Assembly: GCA_017390475.1 (NCBI GenBank)
Contig: JAFPBO010000033.1
Span: forward strand, 1 to 64,000
Direction of reading: 5' to 3'
DNA: 64,000 bases
Origin: Loktanella sp.
Lineage (GTDB): Bacteria > Pseudomonadota > Alphaproteobacteria > Rhodobacterales > Rhodobacteraceae
Below are positions 7,468-14,977 of this stretch, piece after piece (the first letter of the stretch is position 1; each line of letters begins with the position of its first letter). A program made the translations under genes and the position numbers. The notes below the pieces were generated by a model. That model ran no database searches. It was not told where the DNA came from and was given only the letters and a program-made list of their open reading frames with translations.

Positions 7468-8850
7468 ATGGACACCCAAAGTTTTGCCAATGACCCCGGC
7501 CATGTGATCGAGGCTGACCGCGCCCATGTCTGGCACCACCTGAGCCAGCACAAACCCTATGAAACCATCGATCCGCGTATCATCGTCGAAGGGCGCGGTC
7601 TGCGGGTCTGGGATATCAAGGGCAAGGAACATATCGATTCAGTTTCGGGTGGCGTCTGGACCGTGAATATCGGCTATGGCCGCGAACGCATGGGCAAGGC
7701 GATTTCGGATGCCGTGACCAAGATGTGTTTCTTCGGCGGCTCACTGGGTACCATTCCCGGCGCGCAATTTGCTGAAATGCTGACTGAAAAGATGCCGGGT
7801 CTTGACCGGGTCTATTACGCCAATTCCGGGTCAGAAGCGAATGAGAAGGCGTTCAAGATGGTCCGCCAGATCAGCCACAAACATTACGGCGGCAAGAAAT
7901 ACAAAATCCTCTATCGCGACCGCGATTACCACGGCACCACCATTGGCGCGCTTTCTGCCGGTGGGCAGGACGAACGCAACGCGCAATACGGCCCCTTTGC
8001 GCCCGGTTTTGTGCGGGTGCCGCATTGTCTGGAATATCGGTCGCAGGACGGCAGCGTCGGCGAAGAATACGCAGCTAAGGCCGCGCAAGCGATCGAGGAT
8101 GTGATTTTGGCGGAAGGTGCCGACACCATCGGCGCGCTGTGTCTTGAACCGATCACCGCAGGCGGCGGTATCATCGTGCCGCCCAAGGGGTATTGGGAAC
8201 GCGTGCAAGAGCTGTGCCGCAAATACGACATCCTGCTGCATATTGATGAAGTCGTCTGCGGCCTTGGCCGCACCGGCGCATGGTTCGGCTATCAGCAATT
8301 CGGCGTCCAGCCCGATATCGTGACCATGGCGAAAGGTGTGGCCTCCGGCTATGCCGCGATTTCCTGCTGTGTCACGACCAATGCGGTGTTCGAGATGTTC
8401 AAGGACGACACCGACAAGCTGTCCTATTTCCGCGATATCTCGACCTTTGGCGGCTGCACCGCGGGGCCAGCGGCAGCCATCGAAAACATGAAAATCATCG
8501 AGGAAGAAGACCTGCTGGGCAATTCCACCGCCATGGGCGCGCATCTGAGCGGTAATCTGCACGCATTGATGGACAAGCATAAATGGATCGGCGACGTGCG
8601 CGGCATGGGGCTGTTTCAAGGGGCCGAACTGGTTGCGGATCGCGACAGCAAGGAACCGGTGGAGGAAAAGAAAGTGCAGGCGATTGTCGCCGATTGCATG
8701 GCACAGGGCATCATCATAGGCGCGACAAACCGGTCCTTGCCCGGCCTGAACAACACCCTTCTGTTCGCACCCGCGCTGATTGCGACAAAGGATGATCTGA
8801 ACCAGATCACCGATGCCGTGGATCAGGCGATCACCCGCGTGCTGGGGTAG
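7468..8850 (+). CDS. tpa: Taurine-pyruvate aminotransferase
   Basis: A 460-aa class-III PLP aminotransferase that moves the amino group of taurine to pyruvate, giving sulfoacetaldehyde and alanine. The PLP lysine is in TMAKGVASG (about Lys289). DEVVCGLGRTGAWFG and YANSGSEANEKAFK are the usual cofactor-pocket motifs. ACGGAG lies 9 nt before the ATG at 7468; the longer reading from 7375 adds a non-conserved leader. Its place directly before tauR and xsc makes taurine the likely substrate rather than another omega-amino acid. It is the first gene of the taurine unit. Confidence 0.9.
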   Translation: MDTQSFANDPGHVIEADRAHVWHHLSQHKPYETIDPRIIVEGRGLRVWDIKGKEHIDSVSGGVWTVNIGYGRERMGKAISDAVTKMCFFGGSLGTIPGAQFAEMLTEKMPGLDRVYYANSGSEANEKAFKMVRQISHKHYGGKKYKILYRDRDYHGTTIGALSAGGQDERNAQYGPFAPGFVRVPHCLEYRSQDGSVGEEYAAKAAQAIEDVILAEGADTIGALCLEPITAGGGIIVPPKGYWERVQELCRKYDILLHIDEVVCGLGRTGAWFGYQQFGVQPDIVTMAKGVASGYAAISCCVTTNAVFEMFKDDTDKLSYFRDISTFGGCTAGPAAAIENMKIIEEEDLLGNSTAMGAHLSGNLHALMDKHKWIGDVRGMGLFQGAELVADRDSKEPVEEKKVQAIVADCMAQGIIIGATNRSLPGLNNTLLFAPALIATKDDLNQITDAVDQAITRVLG

Positions 8851-8866
8851 CCACTGCCCTTGCCTT

Positions 8867-8905
8867 GGCCCTGAGATAAGTCCAGTCTGGACCGATCTTA
8901 GGGCC
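8867..8905. promoter_or_regulatory. 39-bp imperfect palindrome with TauR-box-like half-sites
   Basis: The left arm (8867-8885) and right arm (8887-8905) match at 16 of 19 positions around a central T. Each arm reads outward as CTGGAC followed by TTAT (minus strand) or CGAT (plus strand). In R. capsulatus the TauR sites in the tpa promoter are, as I recall, CTGGAC(T/C)TAA repeats, so these look like related half-sites in an inverted layout. The palindrome ends at the AGGG that serves as the tauR ribosome-binding site, which would suit autoregulation. Confidence 0.5.
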
Positions 8906-8910
8906 AGTGT

Positions 8911-10381
8911 ATGTCGATATCCGTCGAAACCTTATTCCTTGACCCCGGTGCTGAAGGGACCTTGCAGGCGCGGATCCAGCAGATGGTCGCCCAAGGCATT
9001 CTGTCAGGCCGGGTCCGCCCCGGTGAACGTCTGCCGTCATCGCGGATGATGGCGCGGCATCTGGGTGTCAGCCGGATCACCGTGACGCTGGCCTATACCG
9101 AACTGGTCGCCGATGATTACCTGACCGCACGCGGCCGGTCTGGGTACTACGTGTCTGGCAATGCCCCGGAACCACCCGCCTTTGCCGCCGCGCGGTCGCA
9201 GACAGGCACAGTCGACTGGTCCCGCGTGATCGGGCAAAGGTTCACACCTGGGCTAAGTATCGACAAACCCGCCGATTGGGCCAGCTATCGCTATCCGTTC
9301 ATCTATGGGCAGTCGGACCGGAGCCTGTTCGATGCCGCCAACTGGCGGCTTTGTGCCCTGCGCGCCCTGGGGATGCGGGATTTCAACGCGCTGACGGCGG
9401 ATTATTTTGACGGTGACGACCCGCAACTGGTGGAATTCATCGCCCGCCAGATATTGCCCCGGCGCGGCATCCTTGCCAATTCCGATGAAATCCTGATCAC
9501 CATGGGCGCGCAGAATGCGTTATGGCTGTCGGCGCAGGTCCTGCTGAACAGCCGCCGCCGTGCCGCGATCGAGGACCCTTGCTATCCTGCGCTGCGCAAT
9601 ATTCTGACGCAAGCCCGCTGCCATCTGACGACCGTGCCGGTCGATGCCGACGGCCTGCCGCCCGATGCGCTGCCCGATGACGTCGATGTGGTCTTTACCA
9701 CCCCCAGCCATCAATGCCCGACGACCGCGACCATGCCGCTGGCCCGGCGCAAGGCCCTGATCGCAAGGGCCGAGGCGCAGGATTTCATCATCGTCGAAGA
9801 TGATTACGAATTCGAGATGTCGTTTCTCAAATCCCCGTCCCCTTCGCTGAAATCACTCGACCGGCATGGGCGGGTGATCTATGTCGGGTCTTTCTCCAAA
9901 TCTTTGTTCCCCGGCCTGCGGCTTGGCTATCTGGTCGGCCCTGCGCAGTTTATCCGCGAGGCGCGCCACCGTGCTGCGCCATCCGCCCGGCCATATCCAG
10001 CGGACCACCAGCTATTATCTGTCGCTGGGCCATTATGACGCGCTGATCCGCCGGATGGTGCGCGCCTATCACGCAAGGCATGATATGCTGCAAAGCGCCC
10101 TGCGCGACAACGGCCTGAACGTCGCGGGGCAAGGATCGTCGGGGGGATCATCGCTTTGGCTGCGGATGCCGGACGGCACCGATACCAGTGCATTGGCGCT
10201 GAAACTGCGCGCCCAGGGTGTGCTGATCGAACCCGGCGCGCCGTTTTTCGCGAGCGAGGCACCACCGACAGAATTCATGCGGCTGGCCTATTCCTCGATC
10301 CTCGCCAGCAGGATCAGCGAAGGTGTGCGGCTGATTGCCGAGGCTGCGCTGGACTTACCCCCGCAAGCCAACTGGCCCTAA
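8911..10381 (+). pseudogene. tauR: Taurine regulator TauR (MocR type), disrupted by a frameshift
   Basis: The first part (8911 to about 9966) encodes an N-terminal GntR winged helix (QGILSGRVRPGERLPSSRMM..HLGVSRITVTLAY) and most of a class-I aminotransferase-like domain, including the PLP lysine in GSFSKSLFPGLRLGY. After FIREA the frame is lost; the rest of the domain (ATVLRHPPGHIQRT to PPQANWP) continues in the next frame to 10381. Together they make about 490 aa, the normal TauR length. The break sits in GGCGCGCC, so loss of one GC from a short GC run is the simplest cause, though a larger deletion or a sequencing error is possible. TauR normally activates tpa with taurine. As read, the product would be truncated at 10038. 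Confidence 0.8.
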
Positions 10382-10444
10382 CCCCGGTTGCGGCCCAGAC
10401 CTAGACTGCGCGACGATAAACACCTGTTTTCAAGGACCCAAGCA

Positions 10445-12217
10445 ATGCAGATGACCACCGAAGAAGCCTTTGTCAAAACGCTGCAGGCGCATGGCATCCG
10501 CCATGCTTTCGGGATCATCGGGTCCGCCATGATGCCGATATCGGACATTTTCCCTGCCGCTGGCATCACCTTTTGGGATTGCGCGCATGAAGGATCGGCA
10601 GGGATGATGGCTGACGGCTATACCCGTGCCACCGGCGAAATGTCGATGATGATCGCGCAGAACGGCCCCGGGATCACCAATTTCGTCACCGCCGTGAAAA
10701 CCGCCTATTGGAACCACACGCCTTGTTTGCTGGTCACCCCGCAGGCCGCGAACAAGACCATCGGTCAGGGCGGGTTTCAAGAGATGGAACAGATGAACCT
10801 GTTCCGCGATTGCGTCGCCTATCAGGAAGAGGTCCGCGATCCGACCCGCATCTGCGAAGTGCTGGCCCGCGTCATCGCCAAGGCCAAACGGCTGTCCGGC
10901 CCGGCGCAGATCAACATCCCCCGTGATTTCTGGACCCAGGTCGTGGATATCGACATCCCGCAGCCGGTCGCATTTGAAACCAGCCCCGGCGGGACGGAGT
11001 CCATCGGGCAAGCCGCCGCGATGCTGTCAAAGGCGAAATTCCCCGTGATCCTGAACGGTGCCGGTGTCGTGCTGGCACCGGGCGGCATCGCGGCATCACT
11101 TATATTGGCCGAAAGGCTCGATGCGCCGGTCTGCGTGGGGTATCAGCATAACGACGCCTTCCCCGGCAGCCATCCGTTGTTTGCCGGGCCTTTGGGATAC
11201 AACGGGTCGAAGGCCGCGATGGAACTGATCGCGCGGGCCGATGTCGTGCTGGCGCTGGGCACACGGCTGAACCCGTTTTCCACCCTGCCCGGCTACGGGA
11301 TCGATTATTGGCCGACAGATGCGCAGATCATTCAGGTCGATATCAACCCTGACAGGATCGGACTGACCAAGAAAATCACCGTCGGTATCGTGGGTGACGC
11401 GGCCAAGGTCGCGCAGGGGATCACCGCGCAACTGGTTGACACCGCCGGTGATGCGGGTCGCGCTGACCGCCGCGCGCTGATCGCGCAGACCAAATCAGTC
11501 TGGGCGCAGGAACTGACATCATTGGATCACGAAGAGGATGATCCGGGCACCACCTGGAACGAACGCGCCCGCGCAGCAAAGCCTGACTGGATGTCACCGC
11601 GTCAGGCCTGGCGCGCCATTCAGGCGGCGATGCCGGAGGATGCAATCATCAGTTCCGACATCGGCAATAATTGCGCCATCGGCAATGCCTATCCGACCTT
11701 CCCGGCGGGGCGCAAATACCTGGCCCCCGGTCTGTTCGGCCCCTGCGGTTACGGCCTGCCCGCGATCATCGGTGCGAAAATCGGCCAGCCGCAGGTGCCG
11801 GTGATCGGCTTTGCCGGTGACGGGGCGTTCGGGATTTCGGTGAACGAACTTACTGCAATCGGCCGCGATGAATGGCCCGCAATCACGCAGATCGTGTTCC
11901 GCAATTATCAATGGGGTGCGGAAAAGCGGAATTCGACTCTGTGGTTCGATGACAATTTTGTCGGGACGGAACTGGATATGAAAGTCTCCTACGCCGGGAT
12001 CGCGCAGGCCTGTGGGCTGAAAGGTGTGCAGGTCAGGACGATGGCTGAACTGACCGCCGCTCTCAACACCGCGATCAATGATCAGATGGAGAAGAATGAG
12101 ACCACCTTGATCGAAGTCATCCTCAATCAGGAACTGGGCGAGCCGTTCCGCCGTGATGCGATGAAAAAGCCGGTCCGGGTGGCAGGCATTTCCGCCGCTG
12201 ACATGGCGGCAGGGTAA
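10445..12217 (+). CDS. xsc: Sulfoacetaldehyde acetyltransferase
   Basis: A 590-aa thiamine-diphosphate enzyme that converts sulfoacetaldehyde and phosphate to acetyl phosphate and sulfite. The conserved glutamate is in CAHEGSAGMMADGYTRATGE and the TPP-binding GDG motif is GFAGDGAFGISVNE, followed by FRNYQWGAEKRN. Length and domain order (PYR, central, PP) are those of Xsc. AAGGA lies 8 nt before the ATG at 10445. It comes 63 bp after the broken tauR and directly precedes the exporter gene. Together with tpa it defines dissimilation of taurine carbon. Confidence 0.93.
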   Translation: MQMTTEEAFVKTLQAHGIRHAFGIIGSAMMPISDIFPAAGITFWDCAHEGSAGMMADGYTRATGEMSMMIAQNGPGITNFVTAVKTAYWNHTPCLLVTPQAANKTIGQGGFQEMEQMNLFRDCVAYQEEVRDPTRICEVLARVIAKAKRLSGPAQINIPRDFWTQVVDIDIPQPVAFETSPGGTESIGQAAAMLSKAKFPVILNGAGVVLAPGGIAASLILAERLDAPVCVGYQHNDAFPGSHPLFAGPLGYNGSKAAMELIARADVVLALGTRLNPFSTLPGYGIDYWPTDAQIIQVDINPDRIGLTKKITVGIVGDAAKVAQGITAQLVDTAGDAGRADRRALIAQTKSVWAQELTSLDHEEDDPGTTWNERARAAKPDWMSPRQAWRAIQAAMPEDAIISSDIGNNCAIGNAYPTFPAGRKYLAPGLFGPCGYGLPAIIGAKIGQPQVPVIGFAGDGAFGISVNELTAIGRDEWPAITQIVFRNYQWGAEKRNSTLWFDDNFVGTELDMKVSYAGIAQACGLKGVQVRTMAELTAALNTAINDQMEKNETTLIEVILNQELGEPFRRDAMKKPVRVAGISAADMAAG

Positions 12218-12219
12218 TC

Positions 12220-12963
12220 TTGCCGTTTGATCTTGGGCCCGGCACGGCGGCGGCGCTGGCCATTGCCTTGCTGGCGGCGGCTTTTGTCAGAGGCTATTCG
12301 GGCTTTGGCTTTTCAGCGATCTTTATCGCTTTTGCGGCCCTGTTCACCAACCCGCTGCCGCTGATCCCGGTGGTTTTCGCGTGCGAGATCATGATGACGG
12401 CGTTTCAGGCACGCGGCATTCGTGGCCATATCGACTGGCGGCGTATCGGATGGCTGATGCTGGGGGCCGCTGTCGCCTTGCCGTTTTCGGTCGCGGTGAT
12501 GCTGTCGATAGGTGAAGATACCGCGCGCATCACCATCTCTGGCCTTATTTTGTTGCTGGCTTTGATCCTGCTGTCAGGCTGGACCTTGCAGCGCCGGATC
12601 GGCGCGCTGGGGCACGGCAGCGTCGGGATCGTCTCTGGCATGTGCAACAGCGCAGGGATCGGCGGTTTGCCGGTCGCGGCCTTCATGTCGGCGCAACCGA
12701 TGCAGGCCGCGACTTTCCGGGCGACGATGATCGTCTATCTGACCGGGCTCGACCTGATCACCCTGCCATTGCTCTGGATCGGCGGGCTGGTCACATGGGA
12801 CACGATGATCGCCGCGCTACTGGCTTTTCCAATCCTTGGCCTTGGGGTCTGGCTGGGCGGGCGGCGGTTTCTGGCCGCATCACCATCGGCATTCCGCAGA
12901 TCGGCGGTTTTGCTGTTGCTCATGTTGTCCGCACTCGGTCTGATCCGCGCGATGGTTTCCTGA
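12220..12963 (+). CDS. TSUP-family exporter (TauE/SafE-like), probable sulfite or organosulfonate exporter
   Basis: A 247-aa polytopic membrane protein with about eight hydrophobic segments and the TSUP pattern FVRGYSGFGFSAIFIAF near the N-terminus, repeated as GIVSGMCNSAGIGGLPVAAFM in the second half. It starts with TTG two nt after the xsc stop, with AGGG overlapping the xsc end, so it is translationally coupled to xsc. TSUP proteins next to xsc (TauE, TauZ) are thought to export the sulfite or sulfate made from taurine. With soeABC downstream it may act as a relief valve for excess sulfite. The substrate is inferred from context only. Confidence 0.8.
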   Translation: MPFDLGPGTAAALAIALLAAAFVRGYSGFGFSAIFIAFAALFTNPLPLIPVVFACEIMMTAFQARGIRGHIDWRRIGWLMLGAAVALPFSVAVMLSIGEDTARITISGLILLLALILLSGWTLQRRIGALGHGSVGIVSGMCNSAGIGGLPVAAFMSAQPMQAATFRATMIVYLTGLDLITLPLLWIGGLVTWDTMIAALLAFPILGLGVWLGGRRFLAASPSAFRRSAVLLLLMLSALGLIRAMVS

Positions 12964-12974
12964 AAGGCACCGCG

Positions 12975-13913
12975 ATGCATGATGATTTTCCGTTCCTCTC
13001 ACCGATCACGCCGCATTGTCCGCAGGCGCTGCTGGACCGTGCCCGCAATCTGCCGGTGCCGCGTGTTGCCTTGGTCAATGCAGGTGGCGCAATCCCGTTG
13101 CAAGGGCTGCGCGAGGCGATGGACCTGGGCCTCGCCACCCCGGTGCTGATCGGCGATACCGCGAAAATTCAGGCCGCCGCCGAACAAATCGGCTGGGATA
13201 TCACCGGCCTGCCGCTGATCCACGCGCCGGGCGCGGCAGCCGCGCCCAAGGCAGCGGAACTCGCCCGCGATGGTGAAGTGGATATGATCATGAAAGGGCA
13301 GGTGCATTCGTCCACTTTCCTGCAAGGGCTGCTGCCCAGCGCCGCCGGTCTGCGCGCCAAAAACACACGCTGCGCGCATATCATGCATATCACGGCACCC
13401 CATTCGGACCGCCCCCTGCTCTTGACCGATGCCGCGCTGAACGTGAACCCCGATGTGGCCACCCGCCAGGCCGCGCTGCGCCTTGCCGTGCAACTGGCGC
13501 AGCGCCTTGGCGTCACGACGCCGCGCGCCGGTATCCTCGCCCCGACCGAGGATGTGGTGCCCACGATCCCCTTCACCGGTGAGGCCGCGATAATCGCCGC
13601 CTGGGCCAAAACCGCGCTGCCGCAGGCGGTGGTCGAAGGGCCGATGGCGCTCGACCTGATCTTTTCGCGCGCGGCGGCGGTGGCGAAAGGCTTTGCCTCG
13701 GACGTGGCAGGCAATGCCGATATCCTGCTGGTCCCGAACATCACATCGGGCAACGCGATCTTCAAACTGATGTCTTTGGGTATGGGCTGCTGTGCGGCAG
13801 GCATCGTGCTGGGCGCAAAGGTGCCGATCCTGCTGACCAGCCGGTCGCAAACCTCTGCCGACCGGATCGCCTCCGCCGCTTTGGGCATGATCGCGGTGGG
13901 GATGGCAGCGTGA
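12975..13913 (+). CDS. pta: Phosphate acetyltransferase (short form)
   Basis: A 312-aa member of the phosphate acetyl/butyryltransferase family, without the N-terminal DRTGG/BioD-like part of long Pta. It converts the acetyl phosphate from Xsc to acetyl-CoA. Recognisable stretches are MIMKGQVHSSTFLQGLL, GPMALDLIFSRAAA and the C-terminal LLVPNITSGNAIFK followed by ILLTSRSQTSADR. AAAGG lies 7 nt before the ATG at 12975. It lies 11 nt after the exporter and overlaps ackA by 4 nt. The xsc-pta neighbourhood is typical of taurine-degrading Rhodobacteraceae. Confidence 0.88.
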   Translation: MHDDFPFLSPITPHCPQALLDRARNLPVPRVALVNAGGAIPLQGLREAMDLGLATPVLIGDTAKIQAAAEQIGWDITGLPLIHAPGAAAAPKAAELARDGEVDMIMKGQVHSSTFLQGLLPSAAGLRAKNTRCAHIMHITAPHSDRPLLLTDAALNVNPDVATRQAALRLAVQLAQRLGVTTPRAGILAPTEDVVPTIPFTGEAAIIAAWAKTALPQAVVEGPMALDLIFSRAAAVAKGFASDVAGNADILLVPNITSGNAIFKLMSLGMGCCAAGIVLGAKVPILLTSRSQTSADRIASAALGMIAVGMAA

Positions 13914-14956
13914 TACTGGTCGTCAATGCGGGGTCATCCTCGGTCAAGGTGGCGCTCTACGACGCGGGCCTGACGCGGCTGGTGTCAGGGGCCGTGACCG
14001 AGATTGGCGGGACGGGGCAACTGACATTGGGCGATGACATATCGCAAATCTCGGCGCAGACCCACACCGCGGCCCTCAATGCCCTGCTGGCCGGTCTGGA
14101 CACGGGTGACCTGACCGCCGCCGCGCATCGCATCGTGCATGGCGGGGCCGATCTGACAGCCCCCGCCCGCGCGACCCCGGACATCATCGCCCAGATCACC
14201 GCCTGCAACCGCCTCGCGCCATTGCATAACCCGCATAATCTGGCCGGGATCGCCGCCATCGCCACGGCCCCGCCCGACCTGCCGCAATATGTCAGTTTCG
14301 ACACTGCCTTTCACGCGACCAACAGCGCGCTTGCCACCACCTATGCCCTGCCAGAAGCCGAGCGGGCCAAAGGCATCCGCCGCTACGGCTTTCACGGGCT
14401 GAGCTATCAGAGCCTTGTGCAAAGCTTCGGCAAAGCCCTGCCCGACCGGCTGCTGGCGCTGCATCTGGGCAATGGCGCATCGCTTTGCGCGATCAAAGGC
14501 GGCAAGTCGGTGGCCTCTTCCATGGGCTATTCGCCATTGGACGGGCTGGTTATGGGCACGCGGACCGGTGCCATCGACGGCATGGCCGTGCTGCGACTGG
14601 CCGAGGATCACGGCATCGCGCAGGCGGGCAAAATCCTCAACAGCCACAGCGGCCTGCTCGCCTTGGGCGGCACCAGCAACATGGCCGCCCTGCTGGCGAC
14701 CGACAGCGATGAAGCCCGTTTCGCCGTGGATCATTTCTGCTATTGGGCCGCACGGCAGGCGGGTTCTGCGATTGTCGCGATGGGCGGTCTGGATGCTGTG
14801 GCCTTTACCGGCGGGATCGGCGAAAATGCCGGGGAAATCCGCGCCCGGATCATGGACCATCTGGCGTTTCTTGGTAATGTGCCGGTGCATGTGATCGCCG
14901 CTGACGAAGAACAGCAGATCGCCCGCGATGCGCTGTCGCTGATGGCGCAAGACTAA
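13910..14956 (+). CDS. ackA: Acetate kinase
   Basis: A 348-aa ASKHA-fold kinase that interconverts acetyl phosphate plus ADP and acetate plus ATP. The N-terminal ILVVNAGSSSVKVAL phosphate loop, FHGLSYQSL, HLGNGASLCAIKGGKS and FTGGIGENAGEIR are the family signatures. It starts with GTG overlapping the pta stop (GTGA) and is somewhat shorter than the usual 390-400 aa. Placed after xsc and pta, it would allow substrate-level ATP formation from taurine-derived acetyl phosphate, giving the pathway two outlets. Confidence 0.9.
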   Translation: MILVVNAGSSSVKVALYDAGLTRLVSGAVTEIGGTGQLTLGDDISQISAQTHTAALNALLAGLDTGDLTAAAHRIVHGGADLTAPARATPDIIAQITACNRLAPLHNPHNLAGIAAIATAPPDLPQYVSFDTAFHATNSALATTYALPEAERAKGIRRYGFHGLSYQSLVQSFGKALPDRLLALHLGNGASLCAIKGGKSVASSMGYSPLDGLVMGTRTGAIDGMAVLRLAEDHGIAQAGKILNSHSGLLALGGTSNMAALLATDSDEARFAVDHFCYWAARQAGSAIVAMGGLDAVAFTGGIGENAGEIRARIMDHLAFLGNVPVHVIAADEEQQIARDALSLMAQD

Positions 14957-14977
14957 GCCCGAAAGGAAGCCCGCCCC

